Assembly: GCA_016490735.1 (NCBI GenBank)
Contig: JAEMWC010000357.1
Coordinates: 530,001 to 594,000, forward strand
DNA length: 64,000 nucleotides
DNA from: Pachyseris speciosa
Lineage: Eukaryota; Cnidaria; Anthozoa; Scleractinia; Pachyseridae
Direction: 5' to 3'
The notes beneath the pieces are model-generated. The model was not told where the DNA came from, ran no database searches, and saw nothing but the letters and a program-made list of their open reading frames with translations. Below are positions 1-10,677 of the stretch, piece after piece. Position 1 is the first letter of the stretch; every line of letters begins with the position of its first letter. The position numbers and the translations under genes were made by a program.

Positions 1-1655
1 CGGTGTATAAGTCGACCTTCTAAGTCTTGAAGATCACTCCAAAAAGTCAACCTCGACTTATACACGGGTCAAAACTCAACGGTCATTCAGCGAGTGGATA
101 AAAAACCACTTATTAGCATAACAATAGACTTCAAAGTGAAGAACAAAAGGGAATTAACAACACAAGTAGTTTAAAGAAGAATATTTAATGGAGAGTGGTA
201 CAGTATTGAATAAAGAAAATGTTCATAAATGCAATTGGTTGTTCCATGATTTGTTTCACGATCACTCGCGCTACGTTCAGTCTTCATTGACATCACCCTT
301 AGCCTGTTTGTTGTTTCACATACCCTACTTAAGCTTGTGTTCTCCACAGAAGTTGCCACATATTCTGTGAGTTAATTGGGTCTACATTGTGATGTTATTT
401 GTGGGAGAAATTCTTCAGTAAACTTGAGTAAAACCATCCTGTTTTTGCTTGTACAATCGAGCTTGACTCAAGCCACATTGCGAGCTTGGTAACCTCTCAC
501 TTAGGTCGTGGGTTCATTACCAGGTTACCACGGTCATGGAAGATGGCGTGTTGTTTACGACTTCGTTCTTTTGTGTTTTTGAAGTGTTTTGAGTTTGGCG
601 TAAAAAGGTTCCAAACATTTCGTATAAGTTACAATGTTCATTAAAATACCTTTATGTTGAAGGTATGGCATTGAATTTTGGAGGTTTTCAATGATATTCT
701 CGCTGAAGTGTGTCACTCTATGTCACTCGATCAAGGGCGTACCTAATCGATCGAAATCGATCATCGAAAATGTAATCGATTAATCGATAATACTCGATAT
801 TTGTCGATTAATTAGTCGATTTAATCGATTGAAATGGATAATCAATTTTTCTGTCACATCAGTGGAAATCGAAAATCAAACATGCGATCCGATCTTATCA
901 TAACACTGCATAACACTTACCTTCAAGCTTACCTTCGAATCCACTTTGTTGATAAACATGATGTTACTTTCTCCAATGGTAGCGACTTTTCTTGGTTTTT
1001 TTTTCACCAGGATCACCGCTGTAAAGCTGTTTAAAGCAATATTTCAGCAGATTTTAGCCCAGCAGTCCTACGGTTGCTGTGAACTGTGTACTCGATCTTT
1101 GCTGTACTTACAATTATTGAATAACGATAACTAACAAACAAATAAAAGGAAAACTTTTACGCGCCCTTGTACTCTAGAATTGTCAGAATAGCTGTAACTA
1201 TCCGGAGTCACAAGTGTAAAAACTGGCAAACTGTCCGTTCTCCAAGAATTTAGAAGTGTAAGTTGTGACTCATTCTAGAGTGAAACTGCGAACTTTATGA
1301 AAGGGAATCTTCGTTCATTTACTTTTCGATATTTGTCGAACAAATCGATAAAATCGATAGCTAATTACAGAAATCGATCAAAATCGATAGTCACAAAGAC
1401 GTGAGTGATCAATTTCTATCGATTTCCGATATTAATCAATTAATTAGTATCGATTATGATCGATTACAATCGATTTCAATCGAGTATCGAAAATATCGAT
1501 TAGGTACGCCCTGTTTTCTCCATGGATTTTTTTTGCAACAAACTGCTAAGGATTTTGAACCCAGTTTGTACACCATAAATTAGTAAAATCTCAACTTTTC
1601 GTCTCAAAAAGTAGGGTCGACTTATACACAGGGTCAACTTATACACAGGAAAATA
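1..1655. repeat. Probable inverted-repeat element, truncated by the window edge
   Basis: The first 65 bases and bases 1615-1655 share inverted copies of a CGACTTATACAC motif (GTGTATAAGTCGAC at the start, GTCGACTTATACAC at the end). This suggests the ends of one DNA element, with another element nested inside at 734-1512. No coding capacity is recognisable. The true left end may lie outside the window. Confidence 0.35.
734..1512. mobile_element. MITE with ATCGAT-rich terminal inverted repeats
   Basis: The ends are inverted: AGGGCGTACCTAATCGAT at 734 and ATCGATTAGGTACGCCCT ending at 1512. Each arm continues for 100 bases or more as a dense series of ATCGAT/TCGATTA motifs. No ORF of note. No target duplication could be fixed with confidence. 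Confidence 0.6.
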
Positions 1656-1833
1656 TGGCAAGAAAAAATGCCCTCTTCATTGACCAATCAGCACTCAGTA
1701 ATTTTGCCCTGTATGTTATTAGAAATAAAATTAATGATCTTTGTTAATGTTATAATTTTGGCTGTGATGAAAGGTGGGGCATAAGAACAGTAGTAACTTA
1801 AATTATTTTCTAGCTAGACTAATATTATTGTGC

Positions 1834-1835
<2 letters not shown>

Positions 1836-1878
<43 letters not shown>

Positions 1879-1910
1879 GGAGTGAAACACGAAAATTTGG
1901 TTTATCAACG

Positions 1911-1941
<31 letters not shown>

Positions 1942-2337
1942 GGATTCGATTAGCTGACGTTTCGAGCGTTAGCCCTTCGTCGGAGCGAATCGAGGAATTG
2001 TGGGTTGTGTATGGTTTATATACAGAAAATGGAGCTACGCTATTGGTGGTAACATGGCAACGTGAAAAACAGGAATAAATTAATTGAATGAAAAGCGCTC
2101 GTTGATACCGTGGGGATTAAGAGTGCCAATTTGAAAGATCAGTTTCAAATTGGCACTCTTAATCCCCACGGTATCAACGAGCGCTTTTCATTCAATTAAT
2201 TTATTCCTGTTTTTCACGTTGCCATGTTACCACCAATAGCGTAGCTCCATTTTCTGTATATAAACCATACACAACCCACAATTCCTCGATTCGCTCCGAC
2301 GAAGGGCTAACGCTCGAAACGTCAGCTAATCGAATCC

Positions 2338-2368
<31 letters not shown>

Positions 2369-2386
2369 CGTTGATAAACCAAATTT
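1836..2386. mobile_element. Penelope-like fold-back insertion with a 15-16 bp target duplication
   Basis: Bases 1892-2136 and 2143-2387 are near-perfect inverted copies of 245 bp around a 6-base loop, preceded by ~56 bp of single-copy element sequence. The insertion is flanked by the direct repeat TAATATTATTGTGCAA at 1820-1835 and 2387-2402. The arm contains a motif (GACGTTTCGAGCGTTAGCCC) I associate with cnidarian Penelope-like elements. Inverted partial copies flanked by long target duplications are typical of that group. Family assignment is from memory. Confidence 0.65.
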
Positions 2387-2423
2387 TAATATTATTGTGC
2401 AACTGGTGCATTGATTTATTTAG

Positions 2424-2681
2424 GCTTCACATTGCAAGCAAGACTTCTAGAGATCTCTAACTCCTTAACAGCAGATGAATTGAAGCAGATGAAGTTCCTT
2501 TCAAAAGGAAAGGTCAGTGGGTTCAGGCTAGCGAGGATCAGAGAAGGCTTTGAACTGTTTGAAGAACTAGAAACTGATGGAAAGTATCCATGGACCTTTA
2601 TTGGGCAGCTTCTTGAAGGAATTAGGCGCTTTGATCTTTTGGAGAAGCTTGGATTGTCGTTATCTGGCACTGTGAAAAGTG
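2424..2681 (+). CDS. Exon 1 (of those visible): death effector domain
   Basis: The translation carries a full DED: helix 1 LLEISNSL, helix 2 LTADELKQMKFL with its acidic residue, then FELFEELE and the helix-6 signature IRRFDLLEKLGL, which contains the RxDL motif of FADD/caspase-8-type DEDs. The acceptor is TTTATTTAG at 2415-2423; a second AG at 2437-2438 gives the same phase. The best donor is GTGAGA at 2682; GTGGTG at 2679 is an in-phase alternative. The exon ends on base 1 of a codon and joins exactly in phase to 2960. The next upstream feature, only ~20 bp before the acceptor, is the edge of a Penelope-like insertion. Confidence 0.85.
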
Positions 2682-5600
2682 GTGAGAGACATATACACTG
2701 TTAGTAGTCTTTTGTACATGTAGGGTGGCCCCTTGGTGAAGTAATCTGAAAATTTTCTCAATACAATAGAACCTTGATTTAACAAACCTCTGTATGATAA
2801 TAAAGTCCCAGGCTCTCCCCAGTCCCTTGGGACTTCTTGCAATTTAGGTTTCACTGTATGTTCACAGTGGAAATTAATCCCTGTTACTTTCTTACTAATC
2901 TCCCTATTATGACCAACAGTATTTTGACTAGCTTCATCATTGCGTCATTACATTAACAGATCATCCCACTGAGGCAGGCATGGTGGAGAAGACAAATGGA
3001 TCACCTGAGAATGCTGGAAGTTCCCCAGAACCATTGTCAAGAATAGACAACAGGTGGGACATGGAAGCTGAGAGACAAGACAAAAAGACAAATACAGCTA
3101 ACCAGGCTTCACATGTTTACTCAAAAAAATCCAACAGCACTCACTTGCTACGTAGAGATGATGCAGAGTCAAAATCAGAGAAGAAAGGTTTAGATTACAG
3201 CTTGAATGGACTGGTTTCATCATGTGGAAGTTCAGATGAGACCAGCAGTGGTATGTCTGCATTGAGTGCCACAGCAAGCAGTGAGAGTTCATCCTTTCAA
3301 AGTGACCTTAATGCTAGAGAGCAGTTTCGTGATTATTCTGTTGACAGCAGCAAGTCAGACTCCAGTTCCAACACAACTGTAAGTTCATCTGATTCATTTG
3401 TTGGGCCTGGGCAAAGTATGCAAACCAGCTCTAACAGCACCTCCCAGGACTCTACTGACAGTGCCTCAAGATTGAGTTCAGTCACTTCTCCTTCTGCTGC
3501 AGCAACTAGTGAAATCTCCAGTGACAGTTGCTGTAATACAACAAGCAGTGAAGGAGAGATTGCAGGCACATCTCAATTACTTGGTAATGAAGATAAGGCG
3601 TCTGAAAGTGGAGGTGCGGAGGGGGCAGGAGCATGTGCAGCTAGCAGCGAGGACAGGGAGAAAGGTTCTGTGGATTCTTGTGATGGGACAGTAAAACCAA
3701 ACATTACTGGCACATCTATGCTAGATACTGAAGTGCATTCTACCAATGACAATTCTGCTCATAGTCATTCCATTGCTTTGAGTGGCTCAGGTGCAAGAAA
3801 CAGGCCTCTGTTGCAACAAAGCTCGTCCATTCATGATCAAACAGCACTGAGTGCATCAAGTAGTTCTACTACAAACTGGGAACGTCAAGGTGCTCGACCA
3901 AAACAGGTTCGAATGCAACGTCAACCACCAGAGTCAGTGCCACAAGAAATGATCTACGCTTTGTCTGATGGTTTAGCAGGTGACTTCTTAGCAAGGCACT
4001 CACAAGATAGAGCTGTTCATCAGAGTCTTTACAGGGATGGAGCAGACTTATCTTTGTTCAATGATGCTCCCTTACAGGATGCCTCATATGCTGATGGCAT
4101 GTTAAACACATCTGAATCCAACGCAGCCAGGCCATACTTTGGGGATTGCCAGGTTGCGTCAAGGACGTATCCATATAGTAGATTAGACAATAGTCATTCA
4201 CATTTATCAGGAAGTGGCTTACTGGGTGGCTGCTCTTATAATGATCACTTGAACAGTAGTTCCAATATAGCAAATGGCCATTCATTCCAAAGCAGCTTTG
4301 TAAATAGTGCTAGTGGATTTGCCAGAGCAGAACATTTTAGCAGACAGTCTTATTTACAGTATGACCAGCATTCAGACATGGGTACTTACCAGTTAGAACC
4401 AAGGAATCAGCTTTATTCAGGAATGGCTCAATTGAATGTTGCCGAAGGCCCATCGGTTGGTGCTGTAGGTTTTCAAATTGCTGGACAGTCCTTGTACAAT
4501 ACGCAAAGATACATTTTTGGTGAGAATTCTTCAGCAATAACCCCTGAGCAGGACATTAGGCAAACCTCTCGGCAAGCAAACTTGGCCCTGCCAGATCAAT
4601 CTAGTAGTTTTGCAAACAGCAATCGTGCACCAAGTGTTTCTGCAGGAAATACTGTTGGCATTGATATTGGAAGTTCTTGTTTACCAGCTCCATGTTCTCT
4701 ACCCTCATCATGTGTTGGTGCTACTTCTGGGACAGTATCGACTACAACAAGTTTGCGTTCACTGGTCTGCACTAGTAGTCATACACTGATGTCAGGCAAT
4801 GGTAATATCGGCCGCTTAATTGCTTCACGGGTAACTGCTGATGGTGACGAAGAGAACAGTCTGGTACCACATAGTGGCAGTGGAAATGCTGATAATGTTT
4901 CCACATTAAACAGAGATTTTGATGCTAATTCTGGTGAGGGCGGAGATAATTCATTGGTTGCTCTAGAACAACGTGTTGCAGAAGCTTGTGCCCTTGTTGA
5001 ACGAGTGCTTAGGGAGAGGGAAGAACGTGAGCAGTTTGGAAGAGAAATAGAAAGAAAGGAACAGATGATCAGAGAGCAAAGAGAGAGAGAAAGAAGAGAG
5101 AGAGAAGAAAGGGAGATACAGGAAGCTGAAAGATGGCCACAGCAGCAAGAAGCAATTACGGCACGCTCTCAGTGGTTGTGTGAACATTACCAGCGGCATT
5201 GTCGGGTACGGTTTCCTTGTTGTGGACAATTCTATCCATGTCATCGATGTCACAACAACAGCAGGGCTTGTGATAATGAGGAGGCTAAGGCGTGCCATGC
5301 AACACATCTCCAGTGTAACCACTGTCAGCATGAACAGGAGGTAAACACATTTTTGTTCTATTTATAAGACCTACAGTACTATAATTTAGGGTTTGAGCTG
5401 TGGTTTTGTGTACCAGGAACACTTATGTGCAGAAAATTAAGCCCTTATTCTTTATTCTTTATAGACATTAGCTGGTACAGGTGTATGTGTATGTAATAGG
5501 GTGTTTCACAGGGAAAGTCAGGTGTGATGGAATTAGAAGTGGTAACCTTTATTGTTAGGTACCAAAGTAATCAATTGCCATTTAAACATACTGTTGATTT

Positions 5601-6557
5601 TGGCATAGGCAGTCCCAAAGGCCGAATCACTAGTGGGTTCTTTAATGATTTTTTTTTTATATCTACTAATTTTTTCATTAATTTGCTGTGGGGACTGATG
5701 TAGCATTTTGTCTGTACTCTTTGTTCCTTAAATAATAATTATTAAAGGAACAAAGAGTACTGCCATTGTACATCATGCAGCCCAATGGAATTCAATTTCT
5801 CTTGGTCTTATGTGAACAGAAAGTATGTTATAGACTGTGCAAGGGGTCATGAACAAGCTTGCAGTGAGCTTCACTTACTTGTGTCTCATTGATTTTCCAG
5901 CTAATTGTAGATATTTTCCTGTGCTAACTTAGTCAATAAGTGTTTTGTGACATAACCAAATGAAAACTGTCCATATCTGAACAAAACATTCAAACAACTA
6001 ATGTTGCAATGAGCTGGAAATTTAAAAGGAAAATTCTCTAACCAGTTTTAAGAGCAATGTGGTTGCCATTTGCATCTGAAGCAATAAATGCCTTTTCAAT
6101 GGGGTTAAGATGTTCATTCTTTGGTTCATTCGTCAGATGAAAGCTATCAGTTTTGCTTCAGCACTAGTGTCAGGTTTTTGTTTTTTGTTTTTCTTTTTCG
6201 GGGGAGGTGGGTGGGGGGGGGGGGCGCAAGTTCATTAAGTTTGACTTTCTTGTACATGTGCATCGTATATCTTTCTTTTTTCTTGTTGGCACACTTAGTA
6301 ATCCTACTTTCCTTTTTAAAACAGCACTTTTAAGTTAAGATATAAAATTATTTTAAACTTATTATTTTAACATTAAGTTTAGATAGGTGAAGATTAGGTT
6401 AAGGTTATTTTAAATGTAGGTTCAGCTAGGTTAAGATTAGGTTAATTGTATTTATTTTATATATAATTATATAATTATAATTTTTATCACAAGGTATATG
6501 GCGCATATGAATATATTTATATACTTGATATTTGCACCTTATAGTTATAATTTTTAT

Positions 6558-6604
<47 letters not shown>

Positions 6605-9600
6605 TATTATTATTATTATTGCTATAATATGGAGTTCTTGTACCACACTCAATGAACTGTGCTTTTCTTTAAGTTGGACATTATCTGTAGTATTTAATGA
6701 AACCTTATCAGTTTTGATTTTCTTGCACTTAGTTTAACACTTTAGTAATCCAAGATTATAACTTAACTGTATTTCATGTTGCAGATTGATGAAAACAGTG
6801 GAATTTGCAGCAAGTGTGGAGGAAAGATGTCTGCTTATTTTTGCTCCATCTGCAAACATTTTACAAGTGTGGATAAGAATCCATACCACTGTGAAAAATG
6901 TGGAATATGCAGGCAAGTGAACAAAAAATATGAATTTCTCAAAACTTACAAGAGATGTTTTCCTAAACATTATACAAGTTCCTTATATCACTCTTACAAG
7001 CTGGTCTGAATACACAGTAGAACATACGGTTACAGTATAGTTTTACAAACAATGGTCTCATGTACAGTATTATTTTTTATTGATATACATGTAACAAAAT
7101 ACATTTGCATCTGTTAATTGTGAGATTCATAAAGAAAGGTCTTAGGTGTAGAGACACAATTAAGAACAATTTCTGGCTCCATATTACTTCTCAAAACAAT
7201 TTGACCAAAATAATTCCCTGAACATTACGAGACTTAGTATGGGTGAGGTCTGCCATGTTGGTGTCCCTCTGAGGAGTACCAACTGTGTGCATCTGTCCTT
7301 TTTGAAAAAGCTGCACCAATTTGTCTTTCACAAAACATGGACTCAAACATGATTAAACTGAGGAACACTGTGAGTAACAAAGTATAATGTAAGATTTTTT
7401 TGACTCCCTAAGGAGAAGGATAACTGATAATCAGCAGTATGGGATTGAGGAATATGCAACAGTCGATGGTTTTTCGTGGCACCCATTCTATGTGTCAGGA
7501 AAATTAAATGAATGAAAACTCTTCTAATATTTGCTCATACAATTTGCAATCATCTGTCCTCGCATCCATTCAAGTTCTTCAGCATTTCTTTAAGTTGGTT
7601 TTTAAGAAACAATGTTTCAACACCCAGTGGGCCAAAGATTTCTTTGCTTTGTTCCACTGTTTTAACAGCTTCTCCCACTCAGATTTCTTGATATGCCATG
7701 TCTTCCGTAGGTCTTCTTTAGGAATAGAATCTTTGTATGATGTAAGACCGATTTTGTATAATGTAAGATCGATAACTGCAAAAGTTATGTTTCATTATTA
7801 CAATTCTGAGAAACTCAGGTGTATTGCTTTAAATTCTTACTACAATGTCAATTGTTGTTTTACCACTCAGAATCCACAAAGACAAATCATTTCACTGCGA
7901 TACATGTAATGTGTGTTTGGACAAGCGATTAGAGGGAAATCACAAGTGCAGGCCAGATTCAGGCCATGATGAATGCTGTATCTGCTTGGAGGTAAGGGTG
8001 CAAGTGGTGCAGCGCATCCCCTTCAGTGAGACCTTTGTGATTTCGCCATGATTTTGCATTATCTTACAGACTGGGTGATGGTGAAAATAGATCTGTTTTT
8101 ACAGCCAAATTTGTTGTATCTCACTAAGAGTTTTCGAAAAAAAAATTGGGTTTTCTGTTCCGTCAATCATCTGAGTGGGGGCGGGGTTATGCAAATCACA
8201 ACAGAATGTGTTCTGATAGGACTATTTGCATGCCCCCACCCCATTCAAATGATTGGTGGAATAGAAAAACCTAACATTCCTTCGAAGTTTGCATGTAGTG
8301 CGATAAACTGAATTTGGCTATAATATAACTGAAAGTAATGACTTTCTGGTTGAACTCAGAGGAAGTAGGCATAAGAACCAAGTGTTGGTGAACTTAGAAC
8401 TTTCATGCTGAAATGTAGCGGTTAAGTATGCAATAGCTTGTTCCAGCTGGACTTGTAAATTGAATAAGTTTTGAGGTAGGTAGGGATGTGCACAAGTAGC
8501 AGGGATTTCAGATGTTGCCACTTATGCCGTTTTCTTGTCAAAGTATTCACATTGTTTCTCGAATGTTAGGTAAAATCCCGGCCCTGGTTCTTGTTGAATT
8601 GCTAAAATCAGTTTAAGGGGATTCAAAGACTGAGCAATCTGGAATGAGTTTTGATCCTCTGCTGAAAGTTGGTGTGTAATGTAACACCAGCCTGTGTTTG
8701 TGTTCATGGAAATGAACAACAAACCTATTTATTTTGATAATGGTTTTGGTAAAATGAATGCAAGAGGCCACATAAGTATTAAATTACTTTTGTGATCAGC
8801 TGCAAGGAGTTCTGCAGAACCAACCGTGGAAAGAAATGTTTACCCTTTAAGCCCTAACATTGTCAATATTTAATAAATCTTTCTAAATTTTTGCAAGCAA
8901 AACTGTCTTGATCCTCGATGAAATCATAAAATGCTGACCCCTCCTTTCTATTATATGGTTGACCACCCCTTCAATTTTTAATTTCTTTTCCTAAAATAAA
9001 TGTGTCATGTAAGACATGTGTTACATTAATCTGTGCGCCAAGAGCTTCAAAATAAGCCATAGTTTATGGGTATACCCAAGAATTTCATCAGAAGACAACA
9101 ACCGACGAAAACTGCTATCTACTTTTTCAGTATTTACCTCTACTGCCACTTACTTTGTCTGTATTTTCACTCAAATGATTAACAAAATTCATCGAATCGC
9201 CACCTACTTTAGTCAGCTCAGACAGCTACATGTATTTCAAAACTTATTGAAACCCCTGTATACCTAATGTATCAGAACAATAGCATGTATTCAGAGTAGT
9301 TTACTTTTGCATTTTGAATTCACTTCTCTTGAACCTGCCACTTCCTTTATAAAAATTGATATGATTTTTGAAATACACTGATCAACAGTTTTCAAGTGGT
9401 GTCACACACAGGTTCATGTATAGAGTTAGTATTCACGGATTTTGAAAAAAAAAAATGTTCGTCTTAGGGGTTAAAGCATAGCAAACTAGCAGAAGATTTC
9501 TTTATTGGTAGCGTCACACACTCATTGTTTTTGAAATACTCTCCATAAGGGAGACCGTCCTCGTTGTAAAACCACTATTGTGAAGCAAAGAAAATGAGAA

Positions 9601-10668
9601 TATTAATTTTAATTAGAAAAGAGGAAACAATCGAGCAGACCAGGCAAGTGTTGTGTACAATCAAACAGCCAATGTAGCATTTCACTAGGACTGGTAAGTG
9701 CTTTTGAGCATGCATTAACTGCTTTCATTCTTACTTTTGTAGGATGCTTTCAGTGGCTGCCAAATCTTGCCATGTTCCCACAAGGTGCATCGAGAATGTG
9801 CCATTGCAATGATACAGAATGGCATGTAAGAACTAGTAATTTCTTATAATTTAAATTATAGCTTTACTTATTTCCTCAAGTAAACAGCTATGCTCAAATG
9901 AGCACCCTCCCCCCCCCCCAAGTAAGTGCCCACCCTTTAGCCAAAATAGCCAATATGCGACCCCCCCTCCAATGAATGCTCCCTATACTTCCCTTTGCTT
10001 TCATAAATACTGTAGTATGGATGTCAAAACGAAATCCTGTATTAGAGTACATATGGTAATGTTAGCAAGCCTGAATTTTTTTAGGCTTTATTTTCACTAC
10101 TGCTTAAGTAGTGTTCATAACTGCGATGATCAGTCACATAATATTTAACTTTTAATGTCTACGTTGGGAAATTCTGAAATATTTTAGAATGAATTAAGAT
10201 TTAGTTTGGAGTCGATTTGATTACTTTACCTTATATATAAAATTATTGAATTGCGTTGATTTATTTGTCACCAAACATTTATAAGCAATTCCATCTAATA
10301 TGAAATGTATGGAAATTTGGTGTAACATACGCAAATTCAGACTTGCACTCACTTCTGGATATAAGAGAATATGAAAGAGTGCAACTACTTTTTGGTGCTG
10401 TTTGCTACATTACCTTCAGCGGTCTTAATATTTTAAAGTGCCATTTTTGGTCTTATGAAACCAGGCATTAGAAGAGTATTATGTTTCAATAGATGTTTAT
10501 TTACCTTTTCTTACTTGTACAGTTTTTATTTGTCTTATTCATTTTCTCCTTTTTTTCGGAAGGAGCTAAGATGTAAAATAATAATAATTGGAACTCTTTT
10601 TGGTTTGTATTTGCAGTCGCACCTGCCCAATTTGTCGCCACCCATTGTACAGCCCATCAAGGAGGTGA
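2424..10668 (+). CDS. DED / Ser-rich / CHY-CTCHY-RING fusion protein (RCHY1/PIRH2-like E3 ubiquitin ligase), six exons, 5' end missing
   Basis: Exons read as 2424-2681, 2960-5340, 6785-6912, 7871-7991, 9743-9825 and 10617-10668, about 1,006 codons to the TGA. All five junctions keep phase (1, 0, 2, 0, 2). Domain order: death effector domain (first ~80 residues, with the RxDL motif as RFDL); Ser/Thr/Asn-rich low-complexity linker of about 600 residues; Glu/Arg-rich coiled coil of about 60 residues; CHY zinc finger starting LCEHYQRHC; CTCHY zinc finger (FHCDTCNVCL); RING-H2 (CCIC ... PCSHKVHREC ... CPIC). RCHY1/PIRH2 proteins are RING E3 ligases that ubiquitinate p53 and other targets, normally about 260 residues with no DED. 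The C-terminal module matches that family closely; the DED fusion is the oddity. No start codon is visible: the DED exon opens at an acceptor, so a short upstream exon is missing or lies in the repeat-filled 5' region. Function at death-receptor complexes is inference. Confidence 0.85.
2682..2959 (+). other. Intron 1 of the DED-RING gene
   Basis: A 278-bp intron from GTGAGA to ACAG. It is phase 1 at both ends. Nothing else is seen in it. Confidence 0.75.
2960..5340 (+). CDS. Exon 2: Ser-rich linker, coiled coil and first half of the CHY zinc finger
   Basis: The acceptor is ACATTAACAG and the donor GAG/gtaaac. The exon is unusually long at 2,381 nt. Most of it codes for Ser, Thr, Asn and Gly-rich sequence typical of disordered linkers. 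From about 4,950 it becomes charged and heptad-like (LEQRVAEACALVERVLRERE and then Glu/Arg runs), predicting a coiled coil. It then enters the CHY finger with CEHYQRHC, CCGQFYPCHRCH, CHATHLQCNHC. An ATG at 2980 could serve as a start if the DED exon were skipped, giving a DED-less isoform. Confidence 0.88.
5341..6784 (+). other. Intron 2 of the DED-RING gene, splitting the CHY finger
   Basis: It contains a 47-bp near-perfect hairpin at 5714-5760 (arms GTACTCTTTGTTCCTT and its complement), a G-run near 6,207 and an ATC/ATT microsatellite at 6558-6621. No coding sequence is recognised. Confidence 0.75.
6558..6621 (+). repeat. (ATC)n/(ATT)n microsatellite
   Basis: About 15 ATC units followed by several ATT units. 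It accounts for the Ile-only open frame in this stretch. Confidence 0.9.
6785..6912 (+). CDS. Exon 3: second half of the CHY zinc finger
   Basis: It follows a clear acceptor (CATGTTGCAG) and starts in phase 0. It codes for CSKCGGKMSAYFCSICKHF and YHCEKCGICR, the conserved Cys pairs that complete the CHY finger in RCHY1. The exon ends at AG/GCAAGTG, a GC-AG type donor, splitting the Arg codon after CGIC. The GT at 6917 would add Gln after the Arg and leave the next exon out of frame, so the GC donor is preferred. Confidence 0.85.
6913..7870 (+). other. Intron 3 (GC-AG) of the DED-RING gene
   Basis: It starts GCAAGTG and ends CACTCAG. No recognisable coding sequence; the open frame over 7,508-7,909 merely runs into exon 4. 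Confidence 0.7.
7871..7991 (+). CDS. Exon 4: CTCHY zinc finger and first RING Cys pair
   Basis: The acceptor is TTACCACTCAG. The first base completes the Arg codon from exon 3, giving the family motif CGICRIHK across the junction. The exon codes for FHCDTCNVCL, GNHKC and the first RING cysteines (ECCICLE). It is 121 nt long and ends at GAG/gtaaggg in phase 0. Confidence 0.87.
7992..9742 (+). other. Intron 4 of the DED-RING gene
   Basis: It contains a fold-back element at 8101-8323. The remainder is AT-rich and shows no recognisable coding or RNA feature. Confidence 0.7.
8101..8323. mobile_element. Fold-back MITE in intron 4
   Basis: Two ~100-bp imperfect inverted arms. The outer ends read ACAGCCAAATTTGTTGTATC and, at the right, GATAAACTGAATTTGGCTAT. 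Inner ends carry ATGCAAAT at 8189-8196 and ATTTGCAT at 8224-8231. No coding capacity. Confidence 0.6.
9743..9825 (+). CDS. Exon 5: central RING-H2 residues
   Basis: The acceptor is TACTTTTGTAG and the donor GGCAT/gtaagaac. The 83 nt code for DAFSGCQILPCSHKVHREC followed by AIAMIQNG. This supplies the Cys-x-His-x2-His-x2-Cys core of a C3H2C3 RING. Confidence 0.87.
10066..10130 (+). mobile_element. 3' fragment of a tRNA-headed SINE
   Basis: The stretch GCCTGAATTTTTTTAGGC followed by CTTAAGTAGTGTTCATAACTG matches the body of the SINE at 47,654-47,790. The tRNA-like head is missing here. It lies in the last intron of the DED-RING gene. Confidence 0.6.
10617..10668 (+). CDS. Exon 6: last RING Cys pair and stop codon
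   Basis: The acceptor is GTATTTGCAG. One base completes the Ile codon, then RTCPICRHPLYSPSRR and TGA at 10666-10668. CPIC is the last zinc-ligand pair. The C-terminus ends nine residues after it (HPLYSPSRR follows RTCPIC), shorter than vertebrate RCHY1 tails. The base after the stop is the first base of a transposon target duplication. Confidence 0.87.
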
Positions 10669-10677
10669 CCAGTGCCT

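Noticed and set aside
2411..2423. Translation start of the DED protein at 2411
   Set aside because: The codon is TTG, not ATG, and the bases are a polypyrimidine/AG acceptor; the exon is internal.
6498..6737. Frame with a poly-Ile run
   Set aside because: Translation of the ATC/ATT microsatellite in an intron.
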